Part shown: piece by piece, positions 51,497 through 62,081 of the stretch
Position numbering within the stretch: position 1 is the stretch's first letter
Layout: each line of letters starts with the position of its first letter
Assembly (NCBI GenBank): GCA_016719925.1
Contig: JADJYC010000015.1
Coordinates: 1 to 64,000, forward strand
Direction: 5' to 3'
Length of the DNA: 64,000 bases
Source: Crocinitomicaceae bacterium
Lineage (GTDB): Bacteria; Bacteroidota; Bacteroidia; Flavobacteriales_D; Crocinitomicaceae
Translations under genes and position numbers: made by a program
The notes under the pieces: model-generated
What the model saw: the letters and a program-made list of their open reading frames with translations, nothing else
What the model was told of the DNA's origin: nothing
Database searches by the model: none

Positions 51497-52227
51497 TAAT
51501 AAAGTCTTCGTCCAAAGTTAAATTGCAGATACAATCCAGTAAAATAATTATTGTCTGCGTTATTATAAAGTATGTTTATTCCGTCTGTAAAAAAATAATC
51601 GGCATAAACTCCAAATTCACCGCCGCTGATCACTTCCCGTACCGGTGAAAAATTAAAATCGAATCCTGCTCTTGCATAAACCCCGCCTAAAAGTGATGAT
51701 TCACCAAATCCTTTAAACCAGGATGAGCGTGAACTTATGTTTCCGCTGTTGTGCAGTGTCGGGTCATATCGTTCATCAACGGTTATTGCATTTTGTTTAT
51801 CAATTTTCAGATAAACCGGTTTCAGCAATCCCAGTGACGGACCAACTTCCCAACGCGCTGTTATTTCAATGCCGTTTTCTCTTTTGGATCTGAACATTGT
51901 TATTTTTCCTCCGGCAGTTAAACGGAGCGCTACCAGTGAATTTAGTTTACCATAATAATACCCCTTTGAATTGATAATCACATCCGGATAAATTTTCTGT
52001 TCTTTTTCATGGCGGATATTAGAGAATGTAAATCCAAAAGTGTGTTTGTATTTATAATTTTTCTGAATTCCATAAGAGCCGGAAATACCCCAGCCTCTGG
52101 TGTTGAAATGCAAACTGCCAATGATATCTCCCCGCATCAGTGTTGTTGTTTCATCAGGTGCATGCTCCTGACTAAATACATTGGCTGAACAGATTGTCAA
52201 AAAAAATATGATTGCAAATTTGTACAT
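51496..52227 (-). CDS. Outer-membrane beta-barrel protein
   Basis: 243 residues with signal peptide (MYKFAIIFFLTICSANVFSQ). Alternating hydrophobic residues make 8-10 barrel strands (IIGSLHFNTRGWGISGSYG, GFTFSNIRHEKE, FTGLYLQFNFGRRLY), and the last residue is aromatic, as needed for the BAM machinery. Overlaps lipA by one base but this says nothing of shared function. Confidence 0.65.
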   Translation of the reverse strand: MYKFAIIFFLTICSANVFSQEHAPDETTTLMRGDIIGSLHFNTRGWGISGSYGIQKNYKYKHTFGFTFSNIRHEKEQKIYPDVIINSKGYYYGKLNSLVALRLTAGGKITMFRSKRENGIEITARWEVGPSLGLLKPVYLKIDKQNAITVDERYDPTLHNSGNISSRSSWFKGFGESSLLGGVYARAGFDFNFSPVREVISGGEFGVYADYFFTDGINILYNNADNNYFTGLYLQFNFGRRLY

Positions 52228-52232
52228 TGAAA

Positions 52233-52240
52233 CAAAATTA
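52233..52240 (-). promoter_or_regulatory. -7 box (TAATTTTG) of the barrel-lipA unit
   Basis: Perfect TAnnTTTG 6 bases upstream of the ATG at 52227 on the minus strand, so the leader would be very short. Confidence 0.5.
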
Positions 52241-52277
52241 CGGAAAACCTTTGTTTATTCCCACAATCTAAAAAAAA

Positions 52278-52685
52278 ATGGAATCACCCAATTTTACTGT
52301 CGATTTTGAAGATGAGCTGATTACAACCTTAACACACTTGTATTCAGGTACCAGAATCAAAACAGACGCCCCTTTGGATAATAATGGAAAAGCTTCATCA
52401 TTTTCACCTACTGATCTGGTTTCTGCAGCGCTATCTTCCTGCATGATTTCAATTATTGCCATTCATCTTGAAAAGCAAGGAAGAAAATTACTGCCTGTCA
52501 GATCACAGGTAAAAAAAGTAATGGCTTCAAATCCAAGAAGAATTGCAGAAATTCACATTGAATTTGATTTTGGATCCAATAATTTTTCATCTGATGAAAT
52601 GGAAACACTGGAGCGCATTGCTCATGCTTGTCCGGTGGCTAAAAGTCTGAATGCTGATTTAAAAATCTTCACCAATTTCAGATAA
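52278..52685 (+). CDS. OsmC/Ohr-family protein
   Basis: 135 residues. Redox cysteines in ALSSCMISI and ACPVAKSLN, the pattern of OsmC/YhfA-type peroxidases that reduce organic hydroperoxides. The start is ATG at 52278. Divergent from the barrel gene, no signal peptide, so cytoplasmic. Confidence 0.85.
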   Translation: MESPNFTVDFEDELITTLTHLYSGTRIKTDAPLDNNGKASSFSPTDLVSAALSSCMISIIAIHLEKQGRKLLPVRSQVKKVMASNPRRIAEIHIEFDFGSNNFSSDEMETLERIAHACPVAKSLNADLKIFTNFR

Positions 52686-52784
52686 ATCAGTTCACGGCCT
52701 GAAAAAAGATTGTACTTGATTTTAACCCAGGTATGGTTGAGAGCGCAACCGACTTTACAGGATGATAAAGCAATGATTCTGATT

Positions 52785-53192
52785 TCAGATCAGCCGGGAG
52801 AAATTGTCCTTTTCATCATAGGATTGCAGCATAACCAATGCGGTGCTGGTAAAAAATAACATTTTCAGAATTCCAAAAACAAGTCCGGCCACTTTGTTGA
52901 GCGGAGAAAGTGCAACGGCAGTAATGACTTTTTCCAGTGCCTTTCCTGCAAAAAACACCATAGCACCAACACCCAGAAAAATAATTGTAAATGAAATTAC
53001 CGGAACATATTTTGAAGTCATTCCCAGATTATTTGTCAGTACACCGGCAAACCAGTCAGAAAAATGAATGCCGGCGTATAATCCAACCAGCAGGGCAAGC
53101 AGCGTAAATATCTCAATGATAAACCCTTTTTTAAATCCACGCCAGGCGCCAATAATTAAAGGGAGAATTAGTATAAAATCAAGATAATTCAT
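52785..53192 (-). CDS. CvpA-family membrane protein
   Basis: 135 residues from ATG at 53192 (MNYLDFILILPLIIGAWRGF). Four membrane segments, with the family G-F-x-x-G motif (GFKKGFIIEIF) and LSPLNKVAGLVFG. CvpA proteins are needed for colicin V production and act in envelope homeostasis. Confidence 0.85.
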   Translation of the reverse strand: MNYLDFILILPLIIGAWRGFKKGFIIEIFTLLALLVGLYAGIHFSDWFAGVLTNNLGMTSKYVPVISFTIIFLGVGAMVFFAGKALEKVITAVALSPLNKVAGLVFGILKMLFFTSTALVMLQSYDEKDNFSRLI

Positions 53193-53269
53193 GTTTGACA
53201 AAAATAATCCTGAACTTTGGGCAGATGTTGAATTGATAATCAATGTTTCAACAGAATTTTGTTTAATCT

Positions 53270-53626
53270 ATGGATCACGAAATTGCTTCACGGTATTTCA
53301 AATTATTAAATCTGCTGAATGAAAAATTTGCCGGTGACGGTGAGCATGACCTGAATTCAGCGCTCTTTATTATTGGAGTGCAGGAGGTTGGTAAAGGATA
53401 TAAATTATACAGCAAGGATGAAAAAATGAATCTGATTCACGTAGCTATCTGTACTATTCTGGAACCTTATGGATTCTATAAATTTATTGAGACAGATAAA
53501 GATGGCTGGCCCCATTTTGAAAGAGTGAAAAAGGTACCATCACTTTCGTTGGAGGAACAGGAAGAATTGCTGAAAACAGCCGTGGTTAATTATTTTTCTG
53601 AAAACAGAATTTTTGACTTTTCTTAA
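53270..53626 (+). CDS. Conserved hypothetical protein
   Basis: 118 residues, no signal peptide. MDHEIASRYFKLLNLLNEKF..LFIIGVQEVGKGYKLYSK..HVAICTILEPYGFYKF..GWPHFERVKKVP is a compact mixed domain seen in other Bacteroidota, without a named function. Divergent from cvpA (77 bases) and upstream of rseP. Confidence 0.7.
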   Translation: MDHEIASRYFKLLNLLNEKFAGDGEHDLNSALFIIGVQEVGKGYKLYSKDEKMNLIHVAICTILEPYGFYKFIETDKDGWPHFERVKKVPSLSLEEQEELLKTAVVNYFSENRIFDFS

Positions 53627-53649
53627 GATACTTTGATTAGCCGACTGCC

Positions 53650-53679
53650 TTTGGTCTACCGTTTTTAACATTATCTTTG
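53650..53679 (+). promoter_or_regulatory. Consensus promoter of rseP (TTTG-N18-TATCTTTG)
   Basis: TTTG (53650-53653), 18-base spacer, TATCTTTG (53672-53679), 19 bases before the ATG at 53698. Confidence 0.75.
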
Positions 53680-53697
53680 AACCCAAAAATTTATTGA

Positions 53698-55023
53698 ATG
53701 GAATTTCTCATCAAAGCAGGTCAGCTCATTTTAAGTTTATCGATTTTAATTGTATTGCACGAATTCGGGCATTATCTACCTGCGCGTTGGTTCAAAACGA
53801 GAGTAGAAAAATTCTATTTGTTTTTTGATTACAAGTTTGCCCTGTTCAAAAAGAAAATCAAAGAAACAGAGTGGGGGATTGGCTGGATTCCGCTGGGAGG
53901 TTATGTAAAGATATCAGGGATGATTGATGAATCCATGGACACTGAACAAATGAAAAAAGAACCACAGCCGTATGAGTTCAGAACAAAAAAAGCATGGCAG
54001 CGACTAATCATTATGATTGGTGGAATTGTGGTGAATTTTGTGGTAGGGATCATAATCTATTGTATGGTACTTTTTACCTGGGGTGAAGATTATTATAAAA
54101 TGGAAGATCTTAAAAATGGTTTTACACCGTCTGAGACAATGAAAAAATACGGTTTCAGAGACGGGGATAAAATTATTGATGTGGATGGAGAAGTTCCATT
54201 GGATATTTTGGATGTTAATACCATGATCATTTTGCGTGGTGGTCACATTGTGAATGTAGAGCATGCTGACGGAACATCTGAGAAAATAACTTTGAGTGAA
54301 GATGTTGAATGGGATCTTTTTCAAAGTGAAGGAATGACTGCGTTTTCACCAAGAGTATACACCGTGGTAGGAGATGTGGACACTACCATGAATGCTGTTA
54401 AAGCAGGAATTTTGAAGGGAGACAGCATTGTTGCTATTAATAATGTTCCGACAATTTATTTTGATGAGTTCAAAACTGAAATTAATAAACATAAATCAGA
54501 AAAAGTAAACATCAGCCTTTTCAGAAATCAGCAACCTATTTCTATCCAAGTTGATACAGATACTTCTGGAAGAATAGGAATTGGTCCTGAAAGACTTGAC
54601 AGCATATACGCACTGCGCCATAAAGATTATTCTTTTGCTGAGGCTATACCTGCAGGTTTTTCAAAAGCTTTCACGGTACTTGGAGACTATGTTTCACAGA
54701 TGAAATTTTTGTTTACCAAAAAAGGCGCAAGCAATATTGGTGGCTTTGGAACATTTGGTTCATTGTTTTCACCAGTATGGGACTGGCATTCTTTCTGGCT
54801 GATGACCGCTTTCATTTCCATTGTGCTTGCGTTTATGAATTTCCTTCCTATTCCGGCACTGGATGGCGGTCACATTATGTTCTTGCTTTATGAAATGATC
54901 ACCGGCCGAAAACCAGGTGACAAATTCATGGAGTATGCTCAGATGGTTGGAATTATTTTACTGCTTGGTTTGCTGATCTATGCAAACGGAAATGACTTGT
55001 ATAAATTATTTACCGGTCAGTAA
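53698..55023 (+). CDS. rseP: Site-2 protease RseP
   Basis: 441-residue membrane metalloprotease with HEFGH (20-24), C-terminal NFLPIPALDGGH (LDG motif), two PDZ-like domains (~115-300) and four membrane segments. S2P enzymes cut anti-sigma factors in the membrane and release envelope stress sigma factors. It ends flush against the convergent DUF5686 gene (stops adjacent). Confidence 0.94.
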   Translation: MEFLIKAGQLILSLSILIVLHEFGHYLPARWFKTRVEKFYLFFDYKFALFKKKIKETEWGIGWIPLGGYVKISGMIDESMDTEQMKKEPQPYEFRTKKAWQRLIIMIGGIVVNFVVGIIIYCMVLFTWGEDYYKMEDLKNGFTPSETMKKYGFRDGDKIIDVDGEVPLDILDVNTMIILRGGHIVNVEHADGTSEKITLSEDVEWDLFQSEGMTAFSPRVYTVVGDVDTTMNAVKAGILKGDSIVAINNVPTIYFDEFKTEINKHKSEKVNISLFRNQQPISIQVDTDTSGRIGIGPERLDSIYALRHKDYSFAEAIPAGFSKAFTVLGDYVSQMKFLFTKKGASNIGGFGTFGSLFSPVWDWHSFWLMTAFISIVLAFMNFLPIPALDGGHIMFLLYEMITGRKPGDKFMEYAQMVGIILLLGLLIYANGNDLYKLFTGQ

Positions 55024-57531
55024 TCAATAACTCCACGAGTTGTTGAATGAGTTGTAAAAGTCAAGTCCGAATTTGAAGTTGAGCTGAACAGAAGGAGCAT
55101 TATTTTCTCTTAAAACATAAAAGGCAGACACCTTGAACAACTGCTTTTTGATTTTAAATTTTCGTTCAATTCCGGCGTAAAATTCGAGATGTCTGTAATT
55201 AAGTTCATCAATCAGTAATAATCCTCCTCCGGCAACAAGTTCAATTTTTGTTTTGTTGATGAGCGGAATTTTATCAGTGATAGCTCCGTTGAAGTGATGG
55301 ATGACAAATGCATGAACATATGGTCTTGCCGTATGCAATGTACTGTCAAGAAGCTGCAATGATTTTAACGGATTGGAGAAAAAGAAAAAGTCAGAACCCC
55401 TGAAAAATTTATGTTCGATAAAACGGATCGCATCGACATCACTACCCATAAAACTTCCCGCCAGAAAATTCCATTTCATTTTACCAAAAGTTCCAAACGT
55501 AATTTCATCCGATGCTCCTAATTCCAGAAAACTGAAATTAACATCACTGCCAAATAAATCTGGAACACCAATTTTATAATTTAATTTTAGTTCAGGATAT
55601 TCTGTTCCAATGATGATTTTTTTTCCTTTTTTGTAGATGTATGATTGTTTAAAACGATAAAGTAATTCCAGTTCAAAAATTGAAACAGTATAGGTTTCAA
55701 AAGGTTTTGCCTGAATATCTGAACCCACATTTTTCATCAATGAATCCAGCCAGGGAGCTCTTGCCAGTTCAGGAACAGCAATGCGCGTGGAATAATCATA
55801 ACTTAATCTTCCATATAATCCATTAATAATTTCATATCGCTGGCTGACACCAAAAAAAGTTTTGCGTACATAGTTACTGCTTGCACCGGTATTTACTATT
55901 GACTCATAGTTATTCACCAGATCATAGACATCTCCGCCGCTTACTTTTAATGACCCGAAATGTTTGGGCAGATAGGTATATTCTACACCAACCATTCCTT
56001 TCAAATCCTGATATTTAAATCCATAATCTATTTCACCGTTGACTGCTATTTTCTGACCATTCTCAAATTCTTTGGAATAATATCCTGAAAGTTTATGGCG
56101 ATATGGTCCGAATCCAAAAAACTGTGGCTGACTGATCAGCGGTGCAAAATAAATTTCCTGACCTTTTTCACGGTTTCTGAATCCGACACCGTTGAGTAAA
56201 AAATCCCAGATGGTCAGTTTGTTGTATTCTGCATTGATACTGTCAATCCGCTCAAAACTGTTTAGCTCCTTTTGTATACTGTCCATTTCATGGATGTATT
56301 GAAGCTCCTCTGGTTTTAACTGAATAGGCCGCATTGAAACCCAGTAGAGCGAATCACGGTCATAGGCTTCATCCTGATACGACATAACAGAGTTGGCAAA
56401 TTTCTTTTTGTCAAATCCCTGATTGAAAATATAGTTGCTGTGCTGTACACGGGTATTTGCCATTACATAATCTGTTCCGTCATTCAGGGAATAGATAAAT
56501 TCTCTGCGCACCGGAACCCAGTTACCCGCAATGTTTTCATAATCATGAATAATTCTAAATTCCTTGAAATAATCCATGGCGGCGGGGTTTACGGCAAGAT
56601 CCATGGACTTGATCACCCACAAACTGTCAATGACAAAAAGTGTTCCTGAAAAAAGCGGACCTTCTTTAAAACGCGGTTCAACTTTGATCTCATAAATCTT
56701 CTGACCGTTTTCATAAAACACACCAGCCAGATCATATTTGTAATTCAGAAATGCGTTGACAGCAACAGGTGAAACAAGCTGTTTGGTAGTTACTTTTGGC
56801 ATGTCAATCAGGTTCTGGTATAAATCAAAATCACCGTCCTGAACTTTTTCAAAAAAGATATATGGATTGTATTCTACTACCTGATTTGGAATGAGATTAT
56901 CCGGGTTGCTGAAATCAACTGACATGACAACTGTACTGTTTGCTTTTTCTGCATAATCATGATGTGCAACAACCTCTTCATGATACGATGAATTTTGCTG
57001 AAAACTTGTAATGGAATAGGATTCAATCAGATTCATGCGCTGCTTGCCAAGTGAATCAGCTGATTTTAACATTGGAAATCTGTTCTCTTTTTCAAGCGAG
57101 GTTTTTATATACGTACTGCATTGATAATTTTCATAAAGCCGGCCCAGATTTTTTTTATTTTCTATCACATGACCAATAACTTCTTTTGCAATATCACGTT
57201 TGTCAGCATAAACTTCTACGGTGCCAAGTTCTGTCGATTTTTCAATCAGGGTGATTTCATGATAGGTGAGTTTTTCAGTCACCTGAATGGTGTCAGATTT
57301 TTTTTCAAATCCGATCATCGAAAAAGTAAGAATGTATGTTCCCTTCTCCGGCACTTCTATAAAATAATTTCCCTGTACGTTTGCCGGAACACCGTAAGTA
57401 GTGTTTTCCAATGCAACCCGCACACCGGGAATTCCCTGCCCATACTCATCTTTGATTACTCCCTTGATTGCATATTGAGAATAGGAAACTGTGCCAAAAA
57501 GAATAAGCACAACTGCAATCAACTTTTTCAT
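55024..57531 (-). CDS. DUF5686 outer-membrane protein with carboxypeptidase-regulatory-like domain
   Basis: 835 residues, intact. Signal peptide (MKKLIAVVLILFGTVSYSQ), CarboxypepD_reg-like beta-sandwich at ~20-105 (IKGVIKDEYGQGIPGVRVAL, TFSMIGFEKKSDTI), DUF5686 region from ~130, and a C-terminal barrel ending LDFYNSFNNSWSY with terminal aromatic. It resembles TonB-dependent receptors but without plug or TonB box. Function unknown. Confidence 0.85.
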   Translation of the reverse strand: MKKLIAVVLILFGTVSYSQYAIKGVIKDEYGQGIPGVRVALENTTYGVPANVQGNYFIEVPEKGTYILTFSMIGFEKKSDTIQVTEKLTYHEITLIEKSTELGTVEVYADKRDIAKEVIGHVIENKKNLGRLYENYQCSTYIKTSLEKENRFPMLKSADSLGKQRMNLIESYSITSFQQNSSYHEEVVAHHDYAEKANSTVVMSVDFSNPDNLIPNQVVEYNPYIFFEKVQDGDFDLYQNLIDMPKVTTKQLVSPVAVNAFLNYKYDLAGVFYENGQKIYEIKVEPRFKEGPLFSGTLFVIDSLWVIKSMDLAVNPAAMDYFKEFRIIHDYENIAGNWVPVRREFIYSLNDGTDYVMANTRVQHSNYIFNQGFDKKKFANSVMSYQDEAYDRDSLYWVSMRPIQLKPEELQYIHEMDSIQKELNSFERIDSINAEYNKLTIWDFLLNGVGFRNREKGQEIYFAPLISQPQFFGFGPYRHKLSGYYSKEFENGQKIAVNGEIDYGFKYQDLKGMVGVEYTYLPKHFGSLKVSGGDVYDLVNNYESIVNTGASSNYVRKTFFGVSQRYEIINGLYGRLSYDYSTRIAVPELARAPWLDSLMKNVGSDIQAKPFETYTVSIFELELLYRFKQSYIYKKGKKIIIGTEYPELKLNYKIGVPDLFGSDVNFSFLELGASDEITFGTFGKMKWNFLAGSFMGSDVDAIRFIEHKFFRGSDFFFFSNPLKSLQLLDSTLHTARPYVHAFVIHHFNGAITDKIPLINKTKIELVAGGGLLLIDELNYRHLEFYAGIERKFKIKKQLFKVSAFYVLRENNAPSVQLNFKFGLDFYNSFNNSWSY

Positions 57532-57603
57532 GAGGTGTAATTTATATTGTCAGACGATTAACAAAACCGAAAGTTACAACCGTCATTTAAAAATACAGAA
57601 AAA

Positions 57604-59505
57604 TTATTCCTGCCAGCCTAAAATTTCATCAATAGTACCGGATGAAACGGAGTGATAATTAGGACGTGCCTTAGCATAAATTTTCTTTGCAAGTACCAGA
57701 CCATCTTCCGTTTTTGCAAGTTCTTCATACAATGGCTGCAAGAATTTTCTTCTGCCCACATTGATTAGAAAATCTTCCATTGGCCCATTAATTTTATCAT
57801 ATCCTTTTTGAATAGAAATTAAATACCATTCAGCCATAATTTCAGAATTTCCGCAAGTTCCAAACTGAAACTCGTTATCCAGCATTTCCATTTTTGCAGC
57901 ATCTGCTTCAGCCGGAATGTGGCGGATAAAATGCATCCATTCCTGTGTTGACCAGTCGGTTCTTTTTATCTCCAGTTCTTTTGCAGATGTAATTGAAGTA
58001 ACCAATGCCGCTTTTTCTGATACTTTATCAAAACGGTCTGATTCAATTTTTATACAGTTGTCCGGAATTCCTTCTCCATAAATCCATTCATCTGTGTTGA
58101 ATTCAATTTTGTTAGGTTCAAGCAGATTGGTGTTGAGAAATTCAACAAACATTTCCGTAGTTACAGGCTGAAACTGGTGAGTTTCAAAATAACTTTTCAG
58201 AAACGGATCAAATTTTTCTCTGCCGGCAGCCGCTTCAAGTGTTTTTAAAAACAAACATCCTTTGACATAGGCAATAGTAGTCATTCCTTCATCCGGGTCA
58301 CGTCCGTCAAGATCCAGTTTCAGATGCGTGTCTTCACCATTACCGCTTGAACTCAAATCATGATTTTCATCTTCCAGTTCCTGGTTTTCGATTGACAATA
58401 ACATATCTGCATGCTCTTTGCCATACAGTTTTTCCATGATGCGGTTTTCAATATAAACGGTGAATCCTTCATTCAGCCAAAAATCATCCCAGGTTGCGTT
58501 GGTTACCAGATTTCCTGACCAGGAATGGGCTAGCTCATGCGCAATCAAAGAAACAAGTGATCTGTCACCGGATAAAATTGTAGGTGTTGCAAAAGTCAGT
58601 TTCGGATTTTCCATTCCGCCAAAAGGAAAGGACGGAGGTAATACAATAATATCATATCTGCCCCATTTGTATTCACCATAAAGTTCTTCAGCGGCTTCTA
58701 CCATTTTTTCCACATCTGCAAATTCATAAACACATTTATCCATCATAGATGGCTCAGTATAAACTCCTGTTCTTGCTCCAAGTTCAGAAAAAGATAAATC
58801 ACCAACTGCAAGAGCAATCAAATAAGTTGGAATTGCCTGAGGCATATCAAAATGATATTTGCCCTCCGGATTTTTTTCCTGGGGATTGTTTGCGCTCATG
58901 ACCGCCATCAGATTTTTTGGAGTTGTGATATCTGCTGAGTAAGTGATGCGTTTCAGCGGAGTATCCTGACATGGAATCCAGGTGCGTGTTAATACGGCCT
59001 GACCTTGTGTATATAAATACGGAAGTTTTTTTCCTGCTGTTTGCTGCGGATTCAGCCATTGCAATGAATTGGATGAAGGATCAGATTCATACCAGATTAC
59101 TACTTTTTTTGTCTCCGGTTTAATCTGTACAGTTAACGGCGATCCAAGCAATTCATCATCTTCACCAATTTTAAACTGAACCCCTGCGGTATCTTCATCC
59201 AGCGTCACTTTCAAAATGTTTACATCATTCATGTCAAAAATTATCTCAGATACTCCATTGACATTGACAATCTCATGAATAACATTTCCTGCCAAAACTT
59301 TACGGTCAAAATCTACATTCAGATTTAAATGAAGATGCGTTGAATAAACATCACTCACATTTGAATAAGAGTGAGCATCTTCAGTCACAATAACTGAATC
59401 TGTTGCCGTACTGTCTGTTGTCTGATTATTTTCTGTTGAGGTTCCTCCGCAGGAATTTAATGCAAGTGCCAGTGAAATAAGGGAAATTCCGGATATTTTA
59501 TACAT
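57604..59505 (-). CDS. M1-family aminopeptidase, lipoprotein
   Basis: 633 residues. Lipobox ALNSC at ~15-19, then NSLQWLNPQQTAGKKLPYLY, GGMENP (~295), HELAHSWSGNLVTN (~325) and E-containing WLNEGFTVY. These are zinc ligands of the gluzincin clan; the length and LTA4-hydrolase-like C-terminal helical domain match leukotriene A4 hydrolase/aminopeptidase B-type. Cleaves N-terminal residues of peptides in the periplasm or outside. Confidence 0.93.
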   Translation of the reverse strand: MYKISGISLISLALALNSCGGTSTENNQTTDSTATDSVIVTEDAHSYSNVSDVYSTHLHLNLNVDFDRKVLAGNVIHEIVNVNGVSEIIFDMNDVNILKVTLDEDTAGVQFKIGEDDELLGSPLTVQIKPETKKVVIWYESDPSSNSLQWLNPQQTAGKKLPYLYTQGQAVLTRTWIPCQDTPLKRITYSADITTPKNLMAVMSANNPQEKNPEGKYHFDMPQAIPTYLIALAVGDLSFSELGARTGVYTEPSMMDKCVYEFADVEKMVEAAEELYGEYKWGRYDIIVLPPSFPFGGMENPKLTFATPTILSGDRSLVSLIAHELAHSWSGNLVTNATWDDFWLNEGFTVYIENRIMEKLYGKEHADMLLSIENQELEDENHDLSSSGNGEDTHLKLDLDGRDPDEGMTTIAYVKGCLFLKTLEAAAGREKFDPFLKSYFETHQFQPVTTEMFVEFLNTNLLEPNKIEFNTDEWIYGEGIPDNCIKIESDRFDKVSEKAALVTSITSAKELEIKRTDWSTQEWMHFIRHIPAEADAAKMEMLDNEFQFGTCGNSEIMAEWYLISIQKGYDKINGPMEDFLINVGRRKFLQPLYEELAKTEDGLVLAKKIYAKARPNYHSVSSGTIDEILGWQE

Positions 59506-59848
59506 AATGAAAGGTGATCAAGGTTTATTCGGGCGTCAAAGATAATCGATTAAAAACGGGACTTTGAACAAAATTATATCAATGGCTTATTCTGACCGTT
59601 AAATATTCAGTTTTAAGGGATTAACAATTCAAAATCAATTTAAATTACCGCAATGGTCGGATTTCATTAGAAATTAATTAATTTCACGACCTCAAACTTT
59701 TCAGGTTAGTGCAGGGATTAACAGATCGGAAAGGCTGATACTAAACAGATTTTGAAATTAATCAGTTTATAATCAGGGGATCTGGCGGGGTGGAACCAAA
59801 AAGTGCAAAACAAAGATTAACCACTCAAATTACTACCATTGGCAGATT
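59506..59848. other. Intergenic region, 343 bases, between divergent genes
   Basis: Contains a minus-strand TATCTTTG (59537-59544) for the M1 gene and, on the plus strand, a near-match TACCATTG (59834-59841) only 7 bases before the transporter ATG. Nothing else was recognised. Confidence 0.55.
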
Positions 59849-62012
59849 ATGCAAGCTGATCCTTCAACTGACAAATTTTTTCAATCCAAAGTACTTGGGC
59901 ATCCGGCAGGGCTGTTCGTTTTGTTTTTTACTGAAATGTGGGAACGTTTCTCATTCTACGGAATGAGAGTACTGATGGTGCTTTTTCTTACCTGGGCTGT
60001 GATTGGAAGTAATCCGGGCTGGGAATGGCCTTCTGAACATGCGGGGGCTTTATTCGGAACTTATGCCGGTTTACTTTATCTGACACCGATTTTGGGAGGT
60101 TTTGTTGCAGATAAAATTTTGGGATACCGGGGCGCGGTGGTTTTAGGAGCAATGATAATGATGCTCGGCCATTTTTGTATGGCGCTTGAAACAGAAGCCA
60201 CTTTCTTAATAGGTCTTGCATTGCTGGTGATTGGAACCGGACTTTTTAAACCAAGTATTACTTCGATTATTTCTCACATGTATAAAGACCTGCCTAAGAA
60301 AAAGGATGGTGCATATACTATTTTCTACATGGGGGTAAATGCCGGTGCGTTTTTCGGTATGATGCTTTGTGGTTATCTGGGGGAAAAAGTTGGATGGAAA
60401 TTTGGTTTCGGATTAGCAGGTATTTTTATGTTGTTTGGTGCTTTCCAGTTCTGGCTTGCCCGTCCGCTTTTTGGAACAATTGGTGCTGCTCCTGATAAAA
60501 AAAGTGATAAAACAGCCGCAGAGAATTTCAAGGCTGGTCAGGTTTTAGATGATGATGCAATTATAAATGAAAATCAAAAACCTAAGGCTGAAGTAGAAGA
60601 AAAAAGAAATCCATTCACACTGGTAGATAAAATCCTTACCGGAATTGCCTCTGTCGTAGGTTTTATATTCCTTATAAATGATCCTGCATCTAAAATTTAC
60701 AATATTAAATTACTTCCTGCAACTATAAAAATGGGAAGTAATGAACTGGATGGTCCGTGGACAATTCTTTTGTTGCTGGGGCTGGTTCCGTTTCTGATTT
60801 TGGTTATCAGCAGAATTGTACGCTATACTCCGGTTGTCAGAAGCAGAATGATTGCCTTTGTAATTTTTGCTTTTATTACTGTTTTCTTCTGGATGTCTTT
60901 TGAACAGGGAGCTACTTCGCTGGTAATTTTTGCAAAGGATTATACCAACAGATTCCTTTATGGCAATGATGCCCTCATCTTTAATATTGTGAATTTATTA
61001 CTGACTTTAGGGCCGCTTATTATTGTTACCTGGGTTCTTTTCAGATTATTTGCAGAGACATGGAGAGAGATAAAAGCATCAAACATTGTTTTAGGTTTGA
61101 GCTTTGTGGGTGTCTGGATTATTGGAATCTGGATGATTCAGCGCGATTTGAATACAGAGGCAATTGAATTTAAATATCAGACGTATGAAAGACCTGTACT
61201 GGATGAAGAAGGATTGCCTGTGATGGATAAAAAAACCGGAAAGGCTCAGACAGAGTTTGTACCTGTCACAGAGGCAACATTGCTTACTGCAGAAACAGTC
61301 ACAAGACAAGATACAGCAACGTTCTCATCTCTGGAAGATGTAAAAAAAGGAACACTGGTTAATTTGCATAAAGAAGGAGATGCTTTCGTGCACCTGAATG
61401 AAATACAGGAAGCCGATGTCCGTCAGCAGATAGATCTTTATAAAGCTGAGTCAGCAATTTTTTCAGGAACAGTTATTGGTCCAAAATCAGGAATGGTGGA
61501 AGTCACTGCTTCGTGGTTTAGTATTCTGAATTCATTTTTTATCATTTCACTTGCCTCATTCTTCTCTAAATGGTGGGAAAGCAAATACAACCCAAGTCCT
61601 GCAATGAAATATGGTTTAGGATTAATTATTATGGCAGCCGGATTTGGAGTTCTTGCATTTGGATCATACGGACTGGAAGAAGGTTCAGAAGTAAAATTAA
61701 GTATGATGTGGCTGGTATTTGCTTATCTGCTGCACACAATGGGTGAACTTTTGTGTTTCACCGGTTGGTCTTTCTATGGTGAGTAAACTTGTTCCGGGCA
61801 GAATGATTGCATTTATGTTTGGTATGTGGTATCTGGCTATTGCCATTGGAAATAAATCAGCCGCTTCTTTGGGCGGAATGATTGATTCAGTTGTGAAAGA
61901 CTATTCGCTTTCCGTTTTCTTTTTGATTTTTACAATTGTACCGGTAGTGGCAGGAATTATAATTATAATTCTTAATCCGATGATGAAAAAACTGATGAAA
62001 GGAGTCGAGTAA
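59849..62012 (+). CDS. Proton-dependent oligopeptide transporter (POT family), one break
   Basis: About 720 residues. E-x-x-E-R-F (EMWERFSFYG), GFVADKILGYR and FYMGVNAGAFFG are POT motifs; 14 membrane segments with a soluble insertion (~430-560). A two-base gap near 61770 (LCF/TPVGLSMVSKL) breaks the frame; the C-terminal 75 residues continue to 62012. Imports di- and tripeptides with protons, supplying what surface proteases release. Confidence 0.92.
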
Positions 62013-62033
62013 TCAGACAAAAAAATTAAGGCA

Positions 62034-62070
62034 AAAAAAAGCGGATCAATGAACTGATCCGCTTTTTTTT
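62034..62070. terminator. Rho-independent terminator
   Basis: AAAGCGGATCA / TGATCCGCTTT, a perfect 11-base stem with a 6-base loop, between A- and T-runs. Serves the POT gene and possibly the convergent gene. Confidence 0.9.
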
Positions 62071-62081
62071 ATGACAGAATT

